Origin: Candidatus Gastranaerophilales bacterium | GTDB taxonomy: Bacteria > Cyanobacteriota > Vampirovibrionia > Gastranaerophilales > Gastranaerophilaceae | Assembly (NCBI GenBank): GCA_944322935.1 | Contig: CALUQO010000002.1 | Span: 1-64,000 of the forward strand | Direction of reading: 5' to 3' | Length of the DNA stretch: 64,000 bases | Shown here: piece after piece, positions 34,833-42,989 of the stretch | How the letters are laid out: every line of letters begins with the position of its first letter | Position numbering within the stretch: position 1 is the stretch's first letter | Made by a program: the position numbers and the translations under genes | Notes under the pieces: generated by a model | What the model saw: only the letters and a program-made list of their open reading frames with translations | Databases searched by the model: none | What the model was told of the DNA's origin: nothing

Positions 34833-35708
34833 ATGGATAACGAAAACCTTAACGAAGCGAGCGAAAATCTCAATATAGAACGCAGGGTTAAAATTAACCA
34901 GATGCAAAGAAACGTCAGGCGCAGCCAGATGGGCCTTAAGCGTTTGCGCGCGGTTTTAAGATTTTTGCTTGTTTGCCTTTTGATTTTTGCAGCTTACAAA
35001 GTCTATAAACTTCCGCAATGGTATCTTAATAAAAACGTTTTTAGTTCGGCAAGCAATAATACACTGAAAATTATCGGCAACAACATAACCCCGACATACA
35101 GAATTATTTCCGTGCTGCGCCAGTATCCTGTGCCGCAGCGGCCTATATATCTTTTTGATACAACAAAAATTGAAAAAGAGATAGAAAAACTTCCGCCGAT
35201 TAAAAAGGTTTATATAAAAAGACTCTGGTTTCCGGCAAGGCTTGTTATAATTATTGTGGAAAGACGCCCTATATTGAGTATTTCGCCCGCACCGGATGTT
35301 GCACCGATTGCATTTTTTGCGGAAGGCGGAAAGCTTATAGGCAGGGATTATCTTCCTTTGAAAAATGTTGATAAAACAATACTTGTTTTAACTTATGGAA
35401 CAAAAGGCGATGATTACAGAAACTGGGATGAGGTTAAGATAAAGAAAATTGAAACAATTGTACACGCAATGGAACAGTTTTCCGGTCAGCCGGTAGAATA
35501 CATCGATATGCGAAACCCTAAAGATATTTACATAAAAATTCCGGAGGTGAATATCAGGCTCGGTGAGTTAAATTATATGGCTTTGTCCAGAATTCGCAAT
35601 ATTTCTGCAATTCTGCCAAAGATAAAAACTCTTGAGAAAAAAATAAAATATATCGACCTTAGATGGGAAGATACGCAGTACATAAAACTTGAGGATGAAA
35701 CAAAATGA
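34833..35708 (+). CDS. ftsQ: Cell division protein FtsQ/DivIB-like
   Basis: A 291-aa single-pass membrane protein: charged cytosolic N-terminus (about 1-33), one TM helix (about 39-56, AVLRFLLVCLLIFAAYKVY), then a POTRA-like segment (T-L-K-I-I-G-N-N-I-T-P-T..., with L-P-P-I-K-K-V-Y-I-K-R-L-W-F-P-A-R-L-V-I-I-I-V-E-R-R-P), and an FtsQ/DivIB-type tail (D-L-R-W-E-D). This layout and the murC-murB-ddl context make FtsQ the best call. It is not followed by ftsA/ftsZ as in many bacteria. Confidence 0.87.
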   Translation: MDNENLNEASENLNIERRVKINQMQRNVRRSQMGLKRLRAVLRFLLVCLLIFAAYKVYKLPQWYLNKNVFSSASNNTLKIIGNNITPTYRIISVLRQYPVPQRPIYLFDTTKIEKEIEKLPPIKKVYIKRLWFPARLVIIIVERRPILSISPAPDVAPIAFFAEGGKLIGRDYLPLKNVDKTILVLTYGTKGDDYRNWDEVKIKKIETIVHAMEQFSGQPVEYIDMRNPKDIYIKIPEVNIRLGELNYMALSRIRNISAILPKIKTLEKKIKYIDLRWEDTQYIKLEDETK

Positions 35709-36184
35709 AAGAAAACTTTGAAAAAAACAACAATCCGTTCTATCCTTTCGGTACTATCGGAAGATTGGGATTTTTTATAACAAATACACTGGTGGTGATT
35801 TTTTATCACGTGTTGTTATATTTTTCGTGCCCGACGCTTATCAAAAATATTGGAGAACCGCTGTTGACTAATAATTACAGTCAGTTTGCCATTTTGTTAA
35901 ATAATGCGCCAAAGCATGAAATTTTTATATTCGCTATTCTTGTACTTGTATTAATGGCTTTAAAATTCATTGTAGCCAAAAAAAGGATTATGGATATTGC
36001 GGGCAATGCGGACAATATAGTGAGAAACAGCTATTTAATAGCCTTTGGTATTGCATTGCTTTCGTTTATGGGCAGTTTTGTCGTCCCTGCAACGTATTGG
36101 GTTAACACATTTTTGAGGGTTACATCAGTGATAATCACCTTGTATTTAATCTTCCAAAAAGGTGCCAATCAGGTTAATAAATAA
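35705..36184 (+). CDS. Small membrane protein, DUF805-like (tentative)
   Basis: A 159-aa protein with about four hydrophobic segments, an N-terminal G-R-L-G-F-F-I-T-N and an internal K-R-I-M-D-I-A-G loop that resemble the G-R-x-x-x and R-L-H-D-x-G motifs of DUF805 proteins. The match is weak. It overlaps ftsQ by 4 bases (ATGA) and is followed, with a one-base overlap, by another unknown gene, so all belong to the mur/fts transcript. Function unknown. Confidence 0.7.
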   Translation: MKENFEKNNNPFYPFGTIGRLGFFITNTLVVIFYHVLLYFSCPTLIKNIGEPLLTNNYSQFAILLNNAPKHEIFIFAILVLVLMALKFIVAKKRIMDIAGNADNIVRNSYLIAFGIALLSFMGSFVVPATYWVNTFLRVTSVIITLYLIFQKGANQVNK

Positions 36185-36684
36185 TGATTTTGGACTGTAA
36201 TTATATAGCTTTAAACAATCCCGATGATATTTTGCCATATCCGAATTACAAATCGGGATTGCAAGATGAAGACAAGGGTCACATAAAGTTCGGATATCCG
36301 TCTACGGGATATCCGATACTTAATATGCCTTATATTCTTGAAGATTATGAGGGTAATACTCTTGCTCCCGGGCATTACCAGATTGTGCTTTCTCCCGACA
36401 GAAAAATGCTTTATTTTGTTGAATCAAATGAAATTAAAGCTTCTATCCCCGTAGCAAGTCTGGTGGAAAAAATGACATCACAGGAAGAAGAAAGAGAACG
36501 CATAAAAGAACAGGAAAAAATCGCCAAAAAATATAAAAACAATCCCAGAAAACGCCCGCTTGACCAGACTGAAAGAAAACGACAGGCAAATATGGAAGCA
36601 CGCATTGATAACACAAATGCAAAATACTATATTCTCTATTATAAAAACGGAAATATTGAGGCAAAAGGGTATATTTTAAAATAA
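36184..36684 (+). CDS. Hypothetical protein, 166 aa
   Basis: Starts within the preceding stop codon (TAATG). The N-terminal half is beta-rich with conserved-looking Y-P-I-L-N-M-P-Y-I-L-E-D-Y-E-G and H-Y-Q-I-V-L-S-P-D-R-K-M-L-Y-F. The middle (about 93-135) is a highly charged helix of Glu, Lys and Arg. No signal peptide or known motif. It is the last gene of the mur/fts cluster and converges with the HNH gene 4 bases away. Confidence 0.7.
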   Translation: MILDCNYIALNNPDDILPYPNYKSGLQDEDKGHIKFGYPSTGYPILNMPYILEDYEGNTLAPGHYQIVLSPDRKMLYFVESNEIKASIPVASLVEKMTSQEEERERIKEQEKIAKKYKNNPRKRPLDQTERKRQANMEARIDNTNAKYYILYYKNGNIEAKGYILK

Positions 36685-36688
36685 AATT

Positions 36689-37204
36689 TTATGCGGATTT
36701 GTATGTCCATCTGCGCCAGTACATTTGTTCCGTATAGGAATACTTTTTCATCTCGTATTCAAAGTATTCTTTCGGCCTAAAAGGACGACGCAACAGTTTC
36801 ATGCCCGCTTCTTTCGGTGTTTTATCAGCTTTATACTGGTTGCATTCTTTGCAGCAGGTCACAATATTTTCCCAAATGTCCGGCCCAAAACGGGATTTGG
36901 GATACACATGGTCAAGTGTCAATTCCGATGGCGGAAGTTTTTTCCCGCAATACTGGCAGGTATAATCATCCCTTACGTAGACGTTTATTCGACAAAATGG
37001 CAGTTCCTTGTATGGAACTGCCACATCATAGTTAAGCTTTATAACTTTGGGTATTTCAGTATTATTTATACTGATGTAATCCTCTATGCTTGTAATACTC
37101 TTTTCGCATTGGGCTTTGCCCTTGAGTAACAACTTTAAAGCCCGCTGCCAACTGCAGATGCGCAACGGCTCGTTTTTTTGATTAAGTAAAAGTACCCGGT
37201 GCAT
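36689..37204 (-). CDS. HNH endonuclease
   Basis: A 171-aa protein; the ATG at 37204 (MHRVLLLNQKNEPL) is preferred because it is the usual start of this HNH group, whereas the longer frame adds a hydrophobic stretch through the promoter. The HNH core is C83-x2-C86, T-L-D98-H99-V-Y-P-K-S, N113-I-V and C118-x2-C121-N, i.e. zinc-stabilised H-N-H. Such proteins are frequent in cyanobacteria and other bacteria, and their role (restriction, repair or mobile) is mostly unknown. No partner methylase or intron is nearby. Confidence 0.85.
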   Translation of the reverse strand: MHRVLLLNQKNEPLRICSWQRALKLLLKGKAQCEKSITSIEDYISINNTEIPKVIKLNYDVAVPYKELPFCRINVYVRDDYTCQYCGKKLPPSELTLDHVYPKSRFGPDIWENIVTCCKECNQYKADKTPKEAGMKLLRRPFRPKEYFEYEMKKYSYTEQMYWRRWTYKSA

Positions 37205-37222
37205 GTTGTTACTCTTTCTTGT

Positions 37223-37238
37223 TACTACACTTGTAGTA
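37223..37238. promoter_or_regulatory. Palindrome in the HNH gene promoter region
   Basis: TACTACA-CT-TGTAGTA, perfect 7-bp arms, 19 bases upstream of the HNH start. A -10-like TTATAC overlaps one edge on the minus strand, so it is well placed as an operator. Confidence 0.45.
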
Positions 37239-37338
37239 TAACATATTTTTATAAAAAAAATAAGTGGTAAAATAGCATTTATTAACAAATGTAACGAGGC
37301 TTTTGCCGTTGTTTACTGGCATCTCCGGACGCCTGCCG

Positions 37339-37347
37339 TGTTATAAT
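37339..37347 (+). promoter_or_regulatory. Extended -10 promoter upstream of a possible leader RNA
   Basis: TG-T-TATAAT, full extended -10 consensus. Transcription would start near 37354 and run through the hairpin terminator at 37517-37548. Confidence 0.5.
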
Positions 37348-37353
37348 GTAAAT

Positions 37354-37548
37354 TTTCTTTAGTTTTACCCCGCAAAAATATAACGGACTTTTGTAAATTC
37401 CCCATATTACCGGTAGCAAAATCAGCCGGTTTGCTAATTGTTCAACTTAAATATTTTATATTAAATATAATCAATAAATCTTTTTCATACTTCCAACTAT
37501 TCTTAATTCCAGACATCGGGTTTCTTTGTTCAGAAGCCCGTTTTTTTT
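37354..37548 (+). ncRNA. Candidate small RNA or terminating leader
   Basis: About 195 bases between an extended -10 promoter and a hairpin followed by eight T. The interval has no frame of note and contains an ACCGG/CCGGT hairpin at about 37410-37435 that competes with AGCAAA/TTTGCT pairing. It lies just upstream of the membrane methyltransferase-like gene, so it could be an attenuator leader or an independent sRNA. I do not recognise a known RNA family; 6S RNA was considered but the ends do not pair. Confidence 0.35.
37517..37548 (+). terminator. Rho-independent terminator within the leader of the 37562 gene
   Basis: CGGGTTTCT (37517-37525) pairs with AGAAGCCCG (37532-37540), one G-T pair, loop TTGTTC, then eight T. 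It stands only 14 bases before the next gene's start. Confidence 0.75.
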
Positions 37549-37561
37549 GATAGAATGTTTA

Positions 37562-38809
37562 ATGTATTACGGAATAAGGTTTTTGTTATTTATGGATGAT
37601 GACACTATAAAGGAAAAAGAGTTCTTTAATCAAAACTATAACATAAGTTATGTTGATGAAAGTCTGCCTAAAGCAGATAATAAAATTATATTAAAGCATT
37701 ACATTTGTTCACTGCTTGTGTATGGCACACTGCTTTTGCTTTTGTATGCAAACCCCTTTTTTAAGTCTATGGCCAATCAGGAGGTAAAATTTATTTTTAA
37801 TCGGCTTTATCTTATTTATATTTGTATTGCTCCGATAATATATTTTTATTACAGACCGAAATCACTGTGGATATCACACAATATAACCATATGCGAATAT
37901 GTAAAAAGGGTGTTTCTGCACCTGCCGGCATTCAGACCTCTTAGCGCGGAAGAAATTAAAGATGAGCTTAAACATTTTGTACCCGGGTATACAGAGCGCC
38001 AATCATTAATGCTTATTTTTATTAAAGCTTTTTTCGGGATAATAATGGTAAGCTCTTTGGTCGGGAATATTGAAGTGATGTTTCAAAGAAGTGATATTTA
38101 CAATAACGTATTGGAATCGTTAATTGTCACTTTAGGGGAATTTGATTTTTCGGGGCTTAAGTACTTTTTTTCAGAATACAAGAATATTTTGTATAACAAC
38201 GCAATTTTATTTTTGTTTTCAATTGATCTTACAATATTCTCATTCGGGTATTTAACAGAACTGTCTTTCCTGAAAAACAAGATAAGAACAGTTGAAACAA
38301 CTCCGGCAGGAATATTTTTCTGCCTTATATGTTATCCTCCTTTTATTGCAATATCAAATGCTTTTATCAGGCTTCCTCAAAATGATAATGTACTTGCGTT
38401 TGGTGATATAAATTCACCTGTTACATGGTGTTTTCGTATTGCTGCAATACTCTTTTTGGTGATATATGTATGCGCTTCCGTTGCTCTCGGTTTTAAAGGC
38501 AGCAACCTTACAAATCGCGGTACTGTAAGCTGTTTTCCTTATAACATAGTAAGGCATCCCGCTTATATTTCCAAAAATATATTCTGGATACTTACAACAT
38601 TGCCCATCTTATTTGTCGATTTCAACGGTATAGATTTCAGTATAAAAAAATACATAATTGATGCACTTTTGATATTGTGCGCAATATGCGGATGTGCCGG
38701 CATATATTACATGCGTGCACTAACTGAAGAGCGGCATCTTATAAAAGACCCCGAGTACCAAGAATATACAAAAAAGGTTAAATACAGATTTATACCTTTT
38801 GTTATATAA
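37562..38809 (+). CDS. Polytopic membrane protein with isoprenylcysteine methyltransferase-like C-terminus
   Basis: The ATG at 37562 gives 415 aa; an upstream TTG at 37526 lies inside a terminator hairpin and is unlikely, while ATG 37592 is an alternative. About nine hydrophobic segments are visible. The C-terminus reads V-R-H-P-A-Y-I-S-K-N near residue 335, then Y-Y-M-R-A-L-T-E-E-R-H-L and Y-Q-E-Y-T-K-K-V-K-Y-R-F-I-P, the R-H-P and E-E...Y motifs of the ICMT/PEMT fold that uses S-adenosylmethionine. The N-terminal half is unrecognised. Substrate unknown (lipid or prenyl-type amphiphile is the family norm). Confidence 0.75.
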   Translation: MYYGIRFLLFMDDDTIKEKEFFNQNYNISYVDESLPKADNKIILKHYICSLLVYGTLLLLLYANPFFKSMANQEVKFIFNRLYLIYICIAPIIYFYYRPKSLWISHNITICEYVKRVFLHLPAFRPLSAEEIKDELKHFVPGYTERQSLMLIFIKAFFGIIMVSSLVGNIEVMFQRSDIYNNVLESLIVTLGEFDFSGLKYFFSEYKNILYNNAILFLFSIDLTIFSFGYLTELSFLKNKIRTVETTPAGIFFCLICYPPFIAISNAFIRLPQNDNVLAFGDINSPVTWCFRIAAILFLVIYVCASVALGFKGSNLTNRGTVSCFPYNIVRHPAYISKNIFWILTTLPILFVDFNGIDFSIKKYIIDALLILCAICGCAGIYYMRALTEERHLIKDPEYQEYTKKVKYRFIPFVI

Positions 38810-39010
38810 AGCCGAGCGGCGGGAGAGGCGCTGCTCCAGAATACGTAAGCGGTCTGCAGAATCAAACATTATATTTACAATACATACAAGCATTAGTAGC
38901 GCAGCTTGTTGTTCGCGTAAACTTTGATTTCCTGTGTATTCATGTAAAAATTATAGTAATGCGAACATTCCCGCTCAGACAGATTATTTACACAATACGG
39001 AAGCTGAAAA

Positions 39011-40645
39011 ATGATAACTACACAGAATTTAACGGTAAGATTCGGTTCTCAGACGTTGTTTGAGAACGTAAACATAAAATTCGTCCCCGGCCACTGCTAT
39101 GGCGTAATTGGCGCTAACGGTGCGGGCAAGTCTACGCTGCTGAGGGTTATAGCGGGCGACATAGAGCCGACCTCGGGCGAAGTCCATATACAAAAGGGTA
39201 TGAGAATAGCCGTCTTAAAACAAGACCACTTTGCTTATGACGCATATCCGGTCATTGATACGGTCATTATGGGACATAAAAGGCTTTATGACGTTATGAA
39301 AGAAAAAGAAGCCCTCTATGCAAAGCCTGATTTTACAGATGAGGACGGGATGAAGGTTTCGGAACTTGAAACAGAATTTGCGGAACTCGACGGCTGGCAG
39401 GCGGAATCTCAGGCCGCAACTCTATTAAGCGATTTGGGTATTGAAGATGAAAAACACTATGAACTTATGAGCGAGCTTTCCGGCAGCGAAAAGGTTCGAG
39501 TTCTCCTTGCGCAAGCGCTTTTTGGCAATCCCGATATCCTGCTTCTGGACGAGCCGACAAACCACCTCGATATTACGACAATCAAGTGGCTTGAGGAGTT
39601 TTTGATAAACTTCCAGAACACAGTTATTGTTGTTTCTCACGACAGAAATTTTCTTGATAAAGTTTGTACAAATATTGCAGATATTGATTACTGCAACATA
39701 CAGCTTTATACGGGCAACTATTCCTTCTGGGCACAGGCAAGCCAGTTGATTCAAAAACAAAAAGAAGAGCAGAACAGAAAAACGGAAGAAAAAATTGAAG
39801 AGCTAAAAGCTTTTATTGCAAGGTTCAGTGCTAATGCGTCAAAAGCTGCTCAGGCAACATCAAGAAAAAATATGCTCGACAAACTTACCCTCGAAGACAT
39901 AAAACCGTCCTCAAGAAAATTTCCGAGGATACGTTTTAACTACAAAAAAATCCCCGGCAAAGATGTTTTGCATATTGAAAAATTGAACAAATCAATAGAC
40001 GGTCAGCTGCTTATAAAGAACTTTTCTCTGGATGTTTATCAGGGCAATAAAATTGCATTTCTAAGCCGTGACCCTATGGTGGTGACAACTCTGTTTCAGA
40101 TACTTGCCGGTGAAATTGAACCTGATTCCGGCAAAGCGGAATGGGGCGTAACAGCTACACGTTCATACTTCCCCAAAGACAATAACTCTTATTTCGATAC
40201 AAAAATAAGTCTTATTGACTGGCTCAGACAGTATTCCGATGAGCAGCACATCAGCTACATCAGAGGATACCTTGGAAGAATGCTCTTTACCGGAGAAGAA
40301 TCTGAAAAAAGTGCCAATGTACTCTCCGGCGGTGAAAGAGTCCGCTGTATGCTCGCAAAAATGATGGTTGCAGAATCTAATGTACTTATCTTTGATGAAC
40401 CGACTAACCATCTCGATTTAGAAGCAATTACAGCTTTGAACAACGCATTGATAGACTTTAACGGAACAGTATTGTTTACATCCCAAGACCACGAGTTTAT
40501 CCAAACCGTTGCGGACAGAATTGTTGAAATCTCGCCAAATGGCTGGATTGAATCTTATTACAAGTATGAAGAATACATGCTTAATCCTGAAATGAAGAAA
40601 AAACGAGAGCTTTTGTACAGAGAAAAGGATGCTGCAAAAAAATAA
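39011..40645 (+). CDS. ABC-F ATPase, YkpA/YbiT-like, second P-loop degenerate
   Basis: A 544-aa soluble protein with two ABC domains joined by a charged linker (about 245-315), as in translation-associated ABC-F factors that act at the ribosomal E site. Domain 1 has Walker A G34-A-N-G-A-G-K40-S-T, L-S-G-S-E and L-L-L-D-E-P-T-N-H-L-D. In domain 2 the Walker A position reads S-R-D-P-M-V-V-T-T (352-360), lacking Gly and Lys, while L-S-G-G-E (438-442) and F-D-E463-P-T-N-H are intact. From memory YkpA-type relatives show similar changes. It has its own terminator. Confidence 0.9.
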   Translation: MITTQNLTVRFGSQTLFENVNIKFVPGHCYGVIGANGAGKSTLLRVIAGDIEPTSGEVHIQKGMRIAVLKQDHFAYDAYPVIDTVIMGHKRLYDVMKEKEALYAKPDFTDEDGMKVSELETEFAELDGWQAESQAATLLSDLGIEDEKHYELMSELSGSEKVRVLLAQALFGNPDILLLDEPTNHLDITTIKWLEEFLINFQNTVIVVSHDRNFLDKVCTNIADIDYCNIQLYTGNYSFWAQASQLIQKQKEEQNRKTEEKIEELKAFIARFSANASKAAQATSRKNMLDKLTLEDIKPSSRKFPRIRFNYKKIPGKDVLHIEKLNKSIDGQLLIKNFSLDVYQGNKIAFLSRDPMVVTTLFQILAGEIEPDSGKAEWGVTATRSYFPKDNNSYFDTKISLIDWLRQYSDEQHISYIRGYLGRMLFTGEESEKSANVLSGGERVRCMLAKMMVAESNVLIFDEPTNHLDLEAITALNNALIDFNGTVLFTSQDHEFIQTVADRIVEISPNGWIESYYKYEEYMLNPEMKKKRELLYREKDAAKK

Positions 40646-40667
40646 CAATAAAATATCAGATATAAAA

Positions 40668-40695
40668 AGACCTGAACTTTTGTTCAGGTTTTATT
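40668..40695 (+). terminator. Rho-independent terminator after the ABC-F gene
   Basis: ACCTGAAC (40670-40677), loop TTTT, GTTCAGGT (40682-40689), flanked by A-rich and T-rich runs, so it may also work in reverse. Confidence 0.85.
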
Positions 40696-40754
40696 AAATA
40701 ATGTCTAGTTTTGCCGTATCAGTTTTTTTTAATTCTTTTTTCGAAAATGTTAGA

Positions 40755-40943
40755 TTATGCGATGAAGTTTGTGCCGAATCTTGTTGCACCTAAGAAAACG
40801 CATTCTTCGAGCATTGCATCCAAAGATCTGTATATTTTTTTAGAGGGTGCTTTTTCAGCTTCTTCAATACCGTGTTTAGTTTCATTGTATTGTGCTGCGA
40901 TTGCTAATGTATAATTTGCGAATGGATTTGTTGCTCTAATCAT
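40755..40943 (-). CDS. Small conserved-looking protein, 62 aa
   Basis: ATG 40943 (MIRATNPFANYTLAIAAQYN) after a GAGAGAAA stretch. Codon use is clean and coding-like (frequent GCA, AAA, GAA), and the peptide has a sensible composition without low-complexity runs. No signal peptide, no recognised family. An in-frame extension to 40988 adds a Lys/Gln-rich stretch without a better ribosome site. It stands alone, between the ABC-F terminator and the tolC gene. Confidence 0.6.
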   Translation of the reverse strand: MIRATNPFANYTLAIAAQYNETKHGIEEAEKAPSKKIYRSLDAMLEECVFLGATRFGTNFIA

Positions 40944-41059
40944 TTTCTCTCTGACCTCTTGTTTTTGCTTACATATATATAAAAACATAGAGTATATAAA
41001 AATTGCCTAATTAGTATATACTTTTCTTAATATTTCGTAATATTTTTGTATGTATCAGC

Positions 41060-42427
41060 TTAAAGCCTTGTCCCCGTTGCCTTGTAAAGTGTTATATAAT
41101 CGGCCAGCCTCTGAGCTTTTGAAGTGTCTTTTTCTTTTTGCAGGCTCAAAAGGTTTTCTTCGTACTGAATAAGATTCAAATACGATTCTATACCCGCTTT
41201 GTAGCGTTCTTTAATGAGATTAAAATTTATTGTTTCCAGCTGAACTTTTTTTAAGTTGTCTTTATCCTTTTTAGTGTCGTGTTTTATCTTGCACAAAGCG
41301 TCGTTAATCTCCTGTATGGCAATTAAATCCGCCTGCTTATATGCTTCAAAAAGCTCCTGATAAACAAGCTTTTTCTTTTTTAGATTAGCGCTCAAATATC
41401 CTCCGGTGAAAAGCTTTTGCATTGCTGCAACCCCGACAAGTGCAAAAATGTTTTCCCAGTTAAAAAGGTTTTTCAACAAAAGCGCATTATAACCCGCAAT
41501 TCCGAGGATTTGTATTTGCGGCAAAAAATCTTTACGAGCGACACGAACATCTATTTTTGCTTTTTGCAGGTCAGCTTCCGCCTTCATTACGTCAGGACGC
41601 AGCACAACCACATCAGAAGAAATACACTCAGGAATGCAGCCTGTGTATTCAAGAGTATCAAAATCTCCTCTAGCTAAGTTTTCTGCAGCACAGGGACAAA
41701 AATCCGTATAAACTGCAAGCTGATGCAAAAGCAGGCTTCTGTCACGTTTTAAATCATTAAGGTCAATTTGTGCCTGAGTATGCTGCTTGTCTGTGTAGGT
41801 TACATCGTATAAAGAAGCAAGCCCGAGTTTGTAGCGGTCGTTTGTGAGGTCTTTTATCTTTTTTCTTATATCCGTAATTTTTTGCTGGGTGTTTATAAGC
41901 TTGTCAAACTTTAGTATGTTTATGTAAACTGTTGCAACATCGCTTGCCAGTGAAATATCCGCAGATTTTTCTTTGTATTTGTAAGCCTCAAATTCTTTTC
42001 TGGCTGATTTTGTTTTGTCATGGTTTTTTAAAAAGATGTCGGCTTCATAATATGCTACAAGCGGTATTGCATAATTATTTGTTCTTATGGTAGCTGTTTC
42101 TATATCAAAAAGCTGCTGCTTAGCTGTTTTTATCCTTGCAAAAGTCGGAGATATCATAAGAGAAGGGAACTCTTTTGCCATTTCGGTTTTTATTGTCTGG
42201 CGGTATTGTTCCGTCACATAGGTTATTCGCTTTAGTTCATGGTTTTTTTCCATTGCAAGGTAAATATATTCTTTTAAAAGCGGGTCGCTAAAGTTATCCC
42301 ACCAATTTATATTAATATTGCATGCTCTTATATTAATTTTTAAAGGCTCATCTTTTGCAAAACAGCTCTGGGCAATCAAAAACATCAGGATAAGAATTAT
42401 GGATTTTGCAATGTTTTTAGCCGCCAT
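41060..42427 (-). CDS. TolC-like outer membrane efflux protein
   Basis: A 455-aa protein with a signal peptide (N-terminal SIILILMFLIAQSCFA) and the two long coiled-coil halves of the OEP family. Segments such as N-W-W-D-N-F-S-D-P-L-L-K-E-Y-I and the helical Q-x-x-R-x-A repeats, plus V-V-L-R-P-D-V-M-K-A-E-A-D-L-Q-K-A between halves, are typical of NodT/OprM-type channels. It forms the outer-membrane exit duct for tripartite pumps. It is divergent from marR-emrA-emrB and shares their regulatory region with a palindrome, so it very likely serves that pump. Confidence 0.9.
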   Translation of the reverse strand: MAAKNIAKSIILILMFLIAQSCFAKDEPLKINIRACNININWWDNFSDPLLKEYIYLAMEKNHELKRITYVTEQYRQTIKTEMAKEFPSLMISPTFARIKTAKQQLFDIETATIRTNNYAIPLVAYYEADIFLKNHDKTKSARKEFEAYKYKEKSADISLASDVATVYINILKFDKLINTQQKITDIRKKIKDLTNDRYKLGLASLYDVTYTDKQHTQAQIDLNDLKRDRSLLLHQLAVYTDFCPCAAENLARGDFDTLEYTGCIPECISSDVVVLRPDVMKAEADLQKAKIDVRVARKDFLPQIQILGIAGYNALLLKNLFNWENIFALVGVAAMQKLFTGGYLSANLKKKKLVYQELFEAYKQADLIAIQEINDALCKIKHDTKKDKDNLKKVQLETINFNLIKERYKAGIESYLNLIQYEENLLSLQKEKDTSKAQRLADYITLYKATGTRL

Positions 42428-42474
42428 TTACGCCTCTTTCTTTTTACTTGTTTTTTTTGATTTGTCATGTTAGC

Positions 42475-42488
42475 ATAACAATTGTTAT
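42475..42488. promoter_or_regulatory. MarR-type operator candidate between tolC and marR
   Basis: ATAACAATTGTTAT, a perfect 14-bp palindrome. It is flanked by further TGTTA/TAACA half-sites at about 42468 and 42495. MarR dimers bind such palindromes, and the position allows control of both divergent operons. Confidence 0.65.
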
Positions 42489-42515
42489 CATCATAACATT
42501 TTGAGAGATTAAGCT

Positions 42516-42977
42516 TTGAAAGAAATAGATAAAGAAAAATTTAATTTAGGTTTAGAGCTCGGCTTAACCGCTTCCGTTTACAGAGCTGCAGGTCAAAAGA
42601 GCCTTAAACTTAACGGGTTAGAAGATATCACTAAAGAACAATTTGGTATATTAATCCTCTTGACGATGAGAGACGGATTGTATCAAACCCAGATAGCTAA
42701 TATACTCGGAAAAGACCGTCCGAATATCACAAGAATGATTGATATTCTTGAAACAAAAGGCTACATAAGAAGAGAAAAGGACGACTCTAACAGGCGAATT
42801 TTAAAAGTATTTCTTACCCAAAAAGGTCATGAAAAAGCCGAAATAGCTAAACCAGTTCGGGATAAATTTTCCGAAGTTCAATACAGAGGTTTCAGCAATG
42901 AAGACGTAATCACACTTGTTAGTCTTTTAAGAAGGGTAAGGAACAACTTTAAAGAGGAATATAACTTAGAAATATAA
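42516..42977 (+). CDS. MarR-family transcriptional regulator
   Basis: A 153-aa winged-helix regulator starting at TTG 42516 after a GAGAG stretch. The HTH/wing region is visible as L-Y-Q-T-Q-I-A-N-I-L-G-K-D-R-P-N-I-T-R then M-I-D-I-L-E-T-K-G-Y-I-R-R and the D-D-S-N-R-R wing (about 58-97), with dimerisation helices at both ends. Family members usually repress adjacent efflux genes until a small amphiphile binds. emrA begins 12 bases after the stop. A close functional parallel would be FarR controlling FarAB. Confidence 0.92.
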   Translation: MKEIDKEKFNLGLELGLTASVYRAAGQKSLKLNGLEDITKEQFGILILLTMRDGLYQTQIANILGKDRPNITRMIDILETKGYIRREKDDSNRRILKVFLTQKGHEKAEIAKPVRDKFSEVQYRGFSNEDVITLVSLLRRVRNNFKEEYNLEI

Positions 42978-42989
42978 GGCGGGGTAAAA

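Noticed and set aside
36689-37204. HNH protein as part of a restriction-modification system
   Set aside because: No methyltransferase for DNA or specificity gene is adjacent; the SAM methyltransferase at 55510 is distant and of the sugar/small-molecule type.
37354-37548. 6S RNA
   Set aside because: Length fits, but the 5' and 3' ends do not pair and the 3' end is a separate terminator hairpin.
40711-40914. Plus-strand frame opposite the 62-aa gene
   Set aside because: The minus-strand frame has better codon use and a plausible ribosome site, and the plus-strand peptide has antisense-type composition.
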